Shown piece by piece: positions 1-5,630 of a stretch of DNA of 6,127 nt. Position 1 is the first letter of the stretch. Every line of letters starts with the position of its first letter. A program made the position numbers and the translations under genes. Source of the stretch: UBA6183 sp041302975 (GTDB lineage Bacteria > Bacteroidota > Bacteroidia > UKL13-3); the NCBI GenBank assembly GCA_041302975.1, contig JBFYQC010000248.1, positions 1-6,127 on the forward strand, read 5' to 3'. The notes under the pieces were generated by a model. That model was not told the DNA's origin. It did not search any database and worked only from the letters and a program-made list of their open reading frames with translations.

Positions 1-760
1 GGTCTTGAGTTGACGTACGCATGATTTCTATAAACACCTCTAAGTCTTCTTTACGAATTTCGAAGGCATTTTTACTTAACGACAATGGAATTATTGCCAA
101 GTCTTTTATTACCACATCAACCACCGTTTCAAAAGCACCTGCAGAACCAATAAGCATTTGGGGTTGATGTTGACTTAACGCATCCATTAAAGGCACCAGC
201 GTTTCTGTTAAGTATTGTGTAAGGTTATTTACAGCATCCTCACTTATAGGATCGGCATGATGAAACTTATCTATTAACCGAGCAGCTCCAATTTCAAAAC
301 TTTGTTTCCAGATCATTTGCTCGCCAATACCTATAATAAACTCCACGCTTCCGCCTCCAATATCCATCACCAAAACAGGGTAATCAGGGAATTTAAAAGA
401 ATGAAAAGCACCTTTGTAAATGTAGGCTGCCTCAACATCACCAGATATGGTGGTGATTTCAATACCACAATTTCCCTTTGCTTCTTTTATAAACTGCTTT
501 CCGTTTTTTGCATTACGTATAGCTGATGTTGCAAAAGCAATCACCTCTTGCACCTGAAACTGATCGATGTATTTTTTAAATTCGGTTAAAGCTGTTAAAC
601 CACGCTGAAAAGCTTCTGCAGTTATAAATCCTTTATTGATACCACCACTTCCAATTTTTACAGGAACTTGAAGTTTATAATATTCTATCAACGTTCCTTG
701 TTTAACCTCGGCAATGCACAGGTGAAAAGTATTGGTACCTAAATCTATAATCGCTTTCAA
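1..760 (-). CDS. Ppx/GppA family exopolyphosphatase, 3' end beyond the window
   Basis: This gene reads leftward and is cut by the window edge after about 253 codons; the family is usually about 300 residues, so perhaps 50 are missing. The family hydrolyses inorganic polyphosphate or guanosine pentaphosphate in the cytoplasm using an actin/ASKHA fold. Visible motifs: the N-terminal phosphate loop DLGTNTFHL (residues 6-14), IGSGGINKGF (36-45), ATSAIRNA (77-84), the SGDVEAAY segment (106-113), the second phosphate loop MDIGGGSVEFIIG (132-144), and the adenosine-type motif IGSAGAFET (204-212). No ATG fits: the first plausible start is TTG at 760, which puts the phosphate loop at the very N terminus as expected for the family. 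It lies 45 bp downstream of the photolyase on the same strand and may be co-transcribed. Which of polyphosphate or pppGpp it prefers cannot be told from sequence. Confidence 0.9.
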   Translation of the reverse strand, partial: MKAIIDLGTNTFHLCIAEVKQGTLIEYYKLQVPVKIGSGGINKGFITAEAFQRGLTALTEFKKYIDQFQVQEVIAFATSAIRNAKNGKQFIKEAKGNCGIEITTISGDVEAAYIYKGAFHSFKFPDYPVLVMDIGGGSVEFIIGIGEQMIWKQSFEIGAARLIDKFHHADPISEDAVNNLTQYLTETLVPLMDALSQHQPQMLIGSAGAFETVVDVVIKDLAIIPLSLSKNAFEIRKEDLEVFIEIMRTSTQD

Positions 761-805
761 AAGAATGTAGTTTGTTGCAATATAAAAATTGGTACGAGAT
801 AATCA

Positions 806-2344
806 CTAAAACAACTTGTGGTTTAAATCAATCTTTGCTTTTCTTTTACCGGAACGAGAAGTAACTAGCTGCTCTTGCTCGGTTTTTCTGTGGGTATGTA
901 CCTCTAAAATACGTAGGTTTTGTTGACGTGTTTCTGTTGATTTTTTGGTTTGCCATAAATGTTTGGCAGCATGTTGCGCACTGGCTTTTAAATCAACAAT
1001 AGGTATGGGATAATCAACCCCAATTGTACAACCATATTGTTGTTGCAAAACATCAGGAATTAACCAAGGTTGATGAATAAATGGCGCAGGAACATTAGCC
1101 AACTCCTTTACCCATTGTCGGATAAAATCACCATCCGGGTCGTGATCTAAACTTTGTTTTACTGGATTGTATGTGCGAATGGTGTTAACCCCCATTACAC
1201 CTGATTGCATTTGAAATTGAGAGTAATGAATACCTGGTTCATAATCTAAAAACTGTTTGGCCAAATGTATAGCCCCTTTTTTCCAATCGAGCCATAAATT
1301 ATGCGTTAAAAAAGTAACCAACATTGAACGCATCCTGAAATTGATGTAACCTGTTGCCTTTACACAACGCATGCAAGCATCTACCAATGGATAGCCTGTT
1401 TTGCCTGTTCGCCATGCTTCAAAGTTAGCTTCATTCCACTCGGTTCTGATGTTATTAAATGATGTGTTGAGGTTTTCAAATTCCATGCGGCATTCACTCT
1501 CAAACTTTTGTATGAAGTGACAATGCCAATGCAAGCGTGCAATGTAAAACGACAATATTCTTTTGTTTCCCTTGCTGTGTTCTTGGGTTACTGCATGCAC
1601 CAACTCACGCATACTTATATTTCCCCACGCCAAATAAGGAGATAATCTACTACAAGCCATTCTACTGAATTGTGGTTTAGAAATATGCTTCATGTAGTTA
1701 AACATGCGCTCTTGCAAAAAACTACTTAAATATTGTCGTGCATATTTTGCACCACCGGGTTGAAAAGCAGGATGATTTACTTTTACTTCAGTTGACACAT
1801 CTTCCCTATTCTCGAATTCGGATATTTTATCAGCGTCAAGCTTTATAAACGCACTCCAATCAGGCTGCTCAATTGGCGAGCTCATGAAATCTTTCCAATC
1901 CTTATTCCATGTTTTTCTATTACGAAGGCCACGCTTAACACCATCACGTTGAAATTCGTTGAATGAAATATAATGCTGATGACAAAATTTAGCCACAGCA
2001 ATGTCTCTGTCGAAAGTAAGTTTTACACCAATTTCTTGGTGCGCAAAAACATGCTTAATATCAAACGCATAATGTAGTTCCGTCATGACATCAACCACCT
2101 CGCCATACTTTATGCATAATTTGGTTTGATGTTTGGCCAAATCGTTTTCAATATCCGTAAGACTCTGCCAAACAAAACGCCAATGCCGCACATCACTGTC
2201 GGGTGCTTGCATTAAACAGGGCTCAAAAACATAGAGCATTAAAATAGGAAGTCCTTTCTCTATGGCGGCTTTTAGCGGTGCATGATCTGTTAAACGCAAA
2301 TCACGTTTTAACCAAACCACCGAAATTGGACCATTTTGCTGCAT
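806..2344 (-). CDS. Cryptochrome/photolyase family flavoprotein (probable deoxyribodipyrimidine photolyase)
   Basis: A complete 512-residue protein. Photolyases bind FAD and use blue light to split UV-made pyrimidine dimers; relatives act as light sensors. Residues 1 to ~135 form the Rossmann-like antenna domain (opening VVWLKRDLRLTDH, 9-21); about 200-460 is the helical FAD domain, with SRLSPYLAWGNIS (232-244), LHWHCHFIQKFE (271-282), KTGYPLVDACMR (315-326) and RTYNPVKQSLDHDPDG (390-405). The C terminus is basic (KRKAKI, 500-505). Alignment from memory with E. coli photolyase is ungapped from W354 (E. coli W359) to F377 (W382). On it the middle tryptophan W354 and salt-bridge partners R339/D367 are kept and W303 may be the distal tryptophan. 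However, the flavin-proximal W382 is F377, N378 is H373, W384 is M379 and E274 is R270. Repair activity is therefore likely but not certain, and a sensory role is possible. ATG at 2344 immediately precedes the conserved domain. A divergent small-gene pair begins 38 bp away. Confidence 0.92.
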   Translation of the reverse strand: MQQNGPISVVWLKRDLRLTDHAPLKAAIEKGLPILMLYVFEPCLMQAPDSDVRHWRFVWQSLTDIENDLAKHQTKLCIKYGEVVDVMTELHYAFDIKHVFAHQEIGVKLTFDRDIAVAKFCHQHYISFNEFQRDGVKRGLRNRKTWNKDWKDFMSSPIEQPDWSAFIKLDADKISEFENREDVSTEVKVNHPAFQPGGAKYARQYLSSFLQERMFNYMKHISKPQFSRMACSRLSPYLAWGNISMRELVHAVTQEHSKGNKRILSFYIARLHWHCHFIQKFESECRMEFENLNTSFNNIRTEWNEANFEAWRTGKTGYPLVDACMRCVKATGYINFRMRSMLVTFLTHNLWLDWKKGAIHLAKQFLDYEPGIHYSQFQMQSGVMGVNTIRTYNPVKQSLDHDPDGDFIRQWVKELANVPAPFIHQPWLIPDVLQQQYGCTIGVDYPIPIVDLKASAQHAAKHLWQTKKSTETRQQNLRILEVHTHRKTEQEQLVTSRSGKRKAKIDLNHKLF

Positions 2345-2345
2345 G

Positions 2346-2362
2346 GTATTTAAACACTTTTG
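2346..2362 (+). promoter_or_regulatory. Divergent promoter region of the photolyase and small-gene pair (tentative)
   Basis: Only 38 bp separate the two divergent start codons. On the plus strand, CACTTTTG at 2355-2362 differs from the Bacteroidota -7 box TAnnTTTG at one specified base and would place a transcript start shortly before the ATG at 2383. The nearest TTG (2336-2338) is 16 bp upstream, shorter than usual for the -33 element. A near-perfect 12-base palindrome GTATTTAAACAC lies at 2346-2357, directly before the photolyase start, and could be an operator. No convincing -7 box for the photolyase itself was found. Short AT-rich palindromes arise easily by chance, so this is weak. Confidence 0.25.
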
Positions 2363-2382
2363 TGCCTTTTCTGTTTGATTAA

Positions 2383-2664
2383 ATGATGAATAAATTAACC
2401 GTTGAAGAAATTGACCGCGTAATTGAAATGGCCTGGGAAGACCGCACCCCTTTTGATGCCATTAAGGTTCAATTTGGGCTTGCAGAAGGAGATGTGATTC
2501 GTTTGATGCGCAACCAACTTAAACCAAGCAGTTGGCGTTTGTGGCGCAAAAGGGTAAACCAAGGTGTTTCGCAAAAACATGCCAAAAAACGCAATCCGGA
2601 AATTGACCGTTTTAAATGTAACCTGCAACGACAAATTACCTTAAACAAAGTAAGCAAACGATGA
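2383..2664 (+). CDS. DUF2805/TIGR03643-type small basic protein
   Basis: A 93-residue protein of unknown function (92 if translation starts at the second of two adjacent ATGs, 2386). The pattern LTVEEIDRVIEMAWEDRTPF (5-24), then FGLAEGDVIRLMR (31-43) and KPSSWRLWRKRV (47-58) is what I recognise as the DUF2805/TIGR03643 family. The central part reads as short helices with a turn, similar in feel to a helix-turn-helix, while the tail from about residue 55 is very rich in Lys and Arg. Both suggest nucleic-acid contact, but this is inference. No signal peptide or membrane segment is present, so it should be cytoplasmic. Its stop overlaps the start of the next gene in ATGA, implying translational coupling. 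It diverges from the photolyase, which hints at a shared role in the light or DNA-damage response. Confidence 0.85.
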   Translation: MMNKLTVEEIDRVIEMAWEDRTPFDAIKVQFGLAEGDVIRLMRNQLKPSSWRLWRKRVNQGVSQKHAKKRNPEIDRFKCNLQRQITLNKVSKR

Positions 2665-2798
2665 GAGGAGTGAAAAAGCAACACTTGCCCACCAAGGTTT
2701 GTTTAACCTGCAACCGACCATTTACATGGCGCAAAAAATGGGAAAAAGTGTGGGATGAAGTGAAATTCTGCAGTGATAAGTGTAGGAGCAAAAAGTGA
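2661..2798 (+). CDS. DUF2256-type four-cysteine mini-protein
   Basis: A 45-residue gene that size cut-offs can easily miss. It begins at the ATG at 2661, which overlaps the preceding TGA stop (ATGA), and ends with TGA at 2796-2798. The protein has the order LPTKVCLTC (9-17), RPFTWRKKWEKVWDEVKF (19-36), then CSDKC (37-41), which I recognise as DUF2256. The four cysteines C14, C17, C37 and C41 (CxxC then CxxxC) very likely bind one zinc ion, and the core between them is rich in Trp, Lys and Arg. The residues either side of the metal site resemble small zinc fingers that touch nucleic acid or protein, but no function is established to my knowledge. As I recall, this family is often encoded beside, or fused to, photolyase-family genes, and here the photolyase diverges just upstream of the pair. 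Confidence 0.88.
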   Translation: MRGVKKQHLPTKVCLTCNRPFTWRKKWEKVWDEVKFCSDKCRSKK

Positions 2799-2828
2799 GG
2801 TTAGAAGCTGGAAGATAGAAAGCTATAA

Positions 2829-3365
2829 CTACTGCACTTCAGCATAAATATCTGGTAGGTTTCGGCCCAAACCATCGTAATCTAAACCGTACCCCAAAAC
2901 AAACTTAGGTTCAATTTCAAATCCAACGTAATCAGGTGTTATATCTACTTTTAATGATTTAGGCTTAAACAATAAAGTTAAGACTTTAACCGAAACTGGT
3001 TGTTGATTATAAACCTGCTTAAGCACATATTGCATACTTAATCCGGTATCAATAATATCTTCAATAATAATGATGTGGCGGCCTGCAATGGTTTCACTAA
3101 ATCCTATTAATTGTTTAATGTTTTCGGTGGTTGATGTACCCGAGTAACTTGATATTTTGGCAAATGAAATTTCGCTTTGGAAGTTAATTTTACGAAATAA
3201 ATCGGCAGCCAGAATAAATGCACCATTAAGTACTGCTAAAAACAAAGGATTCTTTCCCTCATACTCTTGCGTAATTTGTTGCGCAATAGCACTTACGCGC
3301 ACTTCGATTTGTTTAGCGGGTATAAAAGGTTCAAAATTTCTGTCGTGAACTTTGATGATTGACAT
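2829..3365 (-). CDS. hpt: Hypoxanthine phosphoribosyltransferase
   Basis: A complete 178-residue type I phosphoribosyltransferase, the usual length for the bacterial enzyme. It joins hypoxanthine (often also guanine) to PRPP to give IMP (or GMP) in cytoplasmic purine salvage. Diagnostic signals: the PRPP motif IIIIEDIIDTGLS (98-110) with the acidic pair E102-D103 and probable catalytic base D106; the LNG turn (46-48) that precedes the pyrophosphate loop; the flexible-loop signature SSYSG (72-76); the purine-contacting segment FKPKS (133-137) and DYVGFEI (145-151), whose carbonyls and aromatic ring hold the base; and GYGLDYDGLGRNLP (158-171). The ATG at 3365 gives a normal N terminus. It converges with the DUF2256 gene (30 bp gap, no clear terminator) and diverges from the methyltransferase. 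A good -7 box lies 27 bp upstream of its start. Confidence 0.95.
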   Translation of the reverse strand: MSIIKVHDRNFEPFIPAKQIEVRVSAIAQQITQEYEGKNPLFLAVLNGAFILAADLFRKINFQSEISFAKISSYSGTSTTENIKQLIGFSETIAGRHIIIIEDIIDTGLSMQYVLKQVYNQQPVSVKVLTLLFKPKSLKVDITPDYVGFEIEPKFVLGYGLDYDGLGRNLPDIYAEVQ

Positions 3366-3383
3366 TATTATTGTTTACTTGTG
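3352..3383 (+). promoter_or_regulatory. Candidate promoter of the methyltransferase-glycosyltransferase pair
   Basis: TTG at 3352-3354 and TACTTGTG at 3376-3383 are separated by 21 bp. The second element matches TAnnTTTG at five of its six specified bases. If used, transcription would begin near 3388-3390, after the GTG/ATG candidates at 3381 and 3384, and would favour translation from the ATG at 3405. It overlaps the 5' end of hpt on the other strand. The match is imperfect and could be chance. Confidence 0.3.
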
Positions 3384-3391
3384 ATGGTTTT

Positions 3392-3399
3392 CAAATATA
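3392..3399 (-). promoter_or_regulatory. -7 box of the hpt promoter
   Basis: On the minus strand this reads TATATTTG, an exact match to the Bacteroidota primary-sigma -7 consensus TAnnTTTG, 27 bp upstream of the hpt ATG, leaving a leader of roughly 20 bases. The -33 element is poor: only TTCG (plus coordinates 3418-3421) lies near the expected distance. The box sits between the two in-frame start candidates of the divergent methyltransferase gene. The match is seen directly; promoter function is inferred. Confidence 0.5.
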
Positions 3400-3404
3400 C
3401 ATAC

Positions 3405-4304
3405 ATGGCTAAAGATTTCGAATGTAATTTATGTGGTTCAACAAAAGCAAGTCAAGTTCCCTTTAGGTATTTGTTTAAAGAACGTTATTTGTGGCTATAC
3501 GAGTGCGATAAGTGCAGGCTGCGCTCCATTTGGCCCTTACCTTCGGCACAAGAAATTGAAGAAATGTACGCTGCTGATTATTTTACCGAAGCCGATAGCG
3601 CCACACACCATATGGATACGGATTATTTAGCCTTGTTAAATAATGGCGATTATGCAGATGGCATTGAAAACATGAAAAAGTACTGTAAGGAAGGGAGTAT
3701 ACTAGAGATTGGCTGTGCAACAGGAAACTTTTTACATGCATTGAGCAAATCAGGTTACACCGTTAAAGGCATAGAACTATCATCATTTGCAGTTGATTAT
3801 GCCAAAAAGAATTTTGGGTTAAACTTAATTAACAAGCCGTTTGATTTCTCTTTGCTAAATAATGAAGTGTTTGATAACGAGTTTGATGTGGTAATAATGG
3901 GTGACGTGCTGGAACACTTTACCAACCCTACTGAAGCCATGCAATTGGTTCAAAAAATATTAAAACCGGGTGGAGTAGCGTTTATCCATTTACCAGGTTC
4001 GTTAAATTTACTATCGAGTAAGTTGGCGTTTTTTGTTTACAAATTAACGGGCAAACAAAAAACCATGACTATCCCACCTTACCATTTAACCGAGTTTACC
4101 GGCAATAGCATAACACGTATGTGCAAACAAACGGGTTTTAGTAAAGTTATGGTTAAGCACGATATTAAGCATCCATCAACCATACCTTTACGTGGTACTT
4201 TTATCGAAAACTTGGTAAAAAAAGGAATGCAATATCCCAACTATTATTTAACGAAATGGTTTGGCGTTGCTGGAGATCGTATAAACGTAGAGGCCTACAA
4301 ATAA
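3405..4304 (+). CDS. Class I SAM-dependent methyltransferase with N-terminal four-cysteine knuckle
   Basis: From the ATG at 3405 the protein is 299 residues. It opens with a likely zinc knuckle, CNLC (7-10) and CDKC (34-37), typical of methyltransferases that modify sugars or glycan precursors. The Rossmann core follows: motif I ILEIGCATGNF (99-109) binds SAM, KGIELSSFAVDYA (121-133) carries the acidic residue E124 for the ribose, VVIMGDVLEHF (162-172) is motif III and LKPGGVAFIHLPG (186-198) the later strand. The rest (about 199-299) is a variable region that probably defines the substrate. No signal peptide is seen, so it acts in the cytoplasm. An in-frame GTG (3381) and ATG (3384) would add 7-8 residues, but the shorter start places the cysteine knuckle where it normally lies and clears the probable promoter. 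The glycosyltransferase starts 6 bp after its stop, so the two are almost surely one operon. Substrate and methylated atom are unknown. Confidence 0.88.
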   Translation: MAKDFECNLCGSTKASQVPFRYLFKERYLWLYECDKCRLRSIWPLPSAQEIEEMYAADYFTEADSATHHMDTDYLALLNNGDYADGIENMKKYCKEGSILEIGCATGNFLHALSKSGYTVKGIELSSFAVDYAKKNFGLNLINKPFDFSLLNNEVFDNEFDVVIMGDVLEHFTNPTEAMQLVQKILKPGGVAFIHLPGSLNLLSSKLAFFVYKLTGKQKTMTIPPYHLTEFTGNSITRMCKQTGFSKVMVKHDIKHPSTIPLRGTFIENLVKKGMQYPNYYLTKWFGVAGDRINVEAYK

Positions 4305-4310
4305 AGAATC

Positions 4311-5426
4311 ATGCGCATTGTATCTGTTATTTCCTATCCGTTTTTACCGGCCACTACCGGAGGCGAAATTTGTACGGCAGGTTTATTGAACGAGTTATCG
4401 AAAAGTAATGATGTAACTGCATTTACTGTTGAACCATACAAAAGCGGATACGAGCATCAAATAGGAAATACAGATATGGTTTATGCCATGCCATTTAAAG
4501 CCAGTAGGTATTATAATTTGGGGTTGATTGGCAAACTAAAAAAACTGGTTAAACAGAAACAAGCCGATTGGATATTATTTGAACAACCTTGGTTTGGTTG
4601 GTTAATTGTTTGGCTCCGTTTTACTACCAAAAATAAAATTGCTATACGTAGTCATAACATAGAGTATTTGCGTTTTAAAAGCATGGGTAAATGGTTCTGG
4701 CAAATGCTTTATATGTATGAGAAGTTCACGTATAAATCAGCGCATTTGGTTTTTTTCTTGAGTGAAGCTGATAGACAAAAAGCCATTTATGAGTTTGATT
4801 TAAAAACGGAAAACACACTGCTTACCCCTTACGGAGTAAGTTATGATAAACAGCCAGCAGTTGCCAACCAGCAAGCCATATCAAACCTAAAACAAGAGTT
4901 AAATATTGGCCCAACCGAAAAGATGATATTGTTTTTTTCCACCTTAAGTTATGCGCCAAACTACGATGCTGTAAATTTTATTGTGGAGGAGATTTACCCG
5001 AGATTAACTCAACAGAATTTAGCTTTTAAAATTATTATTTGTGGCAAGGGCTTGCCTGAGCCAATTGCTCAAAAAATTGCAGACACCGAAAACATCAAAT
5101 ACATGGGTTTTGTTGATGATATTAATCTATACATTGATGCTGCTGATATTATGCTAAACCCTATTTTAAGTGGCGGTGGTGTTAAAACAAAAGCGATCGA
5201 TTCGCTGGCCAGAAATCAACGTGTTATATCAACCCAAAATGGAGCATTGGGTATTGATGCAAATGTGTGTGGCAATAATTTAATTGTAGTGGATGATAAC
5301 AATTGGGACGCGTTTGCAAATGCGGTGGTGCAACACATCAATCAACCCAAGCAATTACCTACAACGTTTTATGAAACGTATAGTTGGGGTAATATTGTAA
5401 CTAACTTGGTTAGTAAATTGCAGTAG
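4311..5426 (+). CDS. GT4-type glycosyltransferase (GT-B fold)
   Basis: A 371-residue protein, normal for family 4 enzymes, which transfer a sugar from a nucleotide-sugar to an acceptor with retention of configuration. The N-terminal half (1 to ~170) binds the acceptor and carries the glycine pair TTGGE (15-19) after the first strand and RSHNIEYLR (113-121). The C-terminal half (~200-371) binds the donor: MILFFSTLSYAPNYDAV (205-221), IIICGKG (241-247), IKYMGFVDD (262-270), and MLNPILSGGGVKTKAIDSLA (281-300), equivalent to the donor-binding GGG-K-x-E motif. At the usual second glutamate there is an aspartate (D297). There is no signal peptide or clear membrane helix, although the Trp-rich stretch WFGWLIVWL (94-102) could help it lie on the inner membrane. 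It follows the methyltransferase by 6 bp, which suggests surface polysaccharide or O-antigen-like glycan synthesis. The sugar and acceptor cannot be told. Confidence 0.9.
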   Translation: MRIVSVISYPFLPATTGGEICTAGLLNELSKSNDVTAFTVEPYKSGYEHQIGNTDMVYAMPFKASRYYNLGLIGKLKKLVKQKQADWILFEQPWFGWLIVWLRFTTKNKIAIRSHNIEYLRFKSMGKWFWQMLYMYEKFTYKSAHLVFFLSEADRQKAIYEFDLKTENTLLTPYGVSYDKQPAVANQQAISNLKQELNIGPTEKMILFFSTLSYAPNYDAVNFIVEEIYPRLTQQNLAFKIIICGKGLPEPIAQKIADTENIKYMGFVDDINLYIDAADIMLNPILSGGGVKTKAIDSLARNQRVISTQNGALGIDANVCGNNLIVVDDNNWDAFANAVVQHINQPKQLPTTFYETYSWGNIVTNLVSKLQ

Positions 5427-5432
5427 GGGGAT

Positions 5433-5618
5433 TTAACCACAGCGAGCACAACGCTCACACAGCTAGCACAGCGATTGCTTCGCAATTATTTAGGTCTCAC
5501 AGAATACACAGAAGTTCACCGACTATTTTCCTTCTTCATATTCTCTGCTAATCTGCGGCTTCTATGAGTGTTACTCTTCGCTGTGTTCGCTGCGAAAATC
5601 GCTGTTATCACTGAGGTA
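5433..5618. repeat. Degenerate inverted repeat with iterated CACAG motifs
   Basis: The left arm starts TTAACCACAGCGAG (5433) and the right arm, read on the minus strand from 5618, starts TTACCTCAGTGATAACAG. Allowing one gap, about 16 of the first 20 aligned bases agree, and GCACAGCG near 5468 pairs with ACACAGCG near 5577-5584. The left arm repeats CACA/CACAG units roughly every 10 bases (5438, 5447, 5456, 5467, 5499, 5507), and a small hairpin ATTGC-TTC-GCAAT lies at 5474-5486. It fills the gap between two convergent genes. I recall similar CACAGAG-type intergenic palindromes in Bacteroidota and other genomes, so it may be a copy of a dispersed, non-coding family and could end transcription from both sides. 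It has no coding content that I can support. Confidence 0.6.
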
Positions 5619-5630
5619 AGAATACAAAAA

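Noticed and set aside
302..526. 74-codon open frame on the plus strand
   Set aside because: It lies wholly opposite the Ppx/GppA gene, whose protein motifs are clear; the plus-strand product has no recognisable features.
761..805. Separate promoter for the Ppx/GppA gene
   Set aside because: The minus strand has TATATTGC but no proper TAnnTTTG or -33 TTG; read-through from the photolyase is as likely.
2395..2684. Two minus-strand open frames opposite the DUF2805 gene
   Set aside because: They are antisense to a family-recognised gene and its coupled partner, and their translations show no domain character.
2799..2828. Possible terminator hairpin between the DUF2256 gene and hpt
   Set aside because: Only AGCT repeats and a loose GTTA/TAAC pairing are present, with no stable stem and no T-run.
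3157..3348. 63-codon plus-strand frame opposite hpt
   Set aside because: Antisense shadow of an unmistakable phosphoribosyltransferase.
3433..3630. 65-codon frame within the methyltransferase
   Set aside because: Overlaps the zinc-knuckle region of the methyltransferase in another frame; no independent support.
5433..5618. CRISPR-like array, because CACAG units recur
   Set aside because: The units are about 5 bases long at about 10-base spacing with no conserved long repeats or unique spacers, and the arms are inverted.
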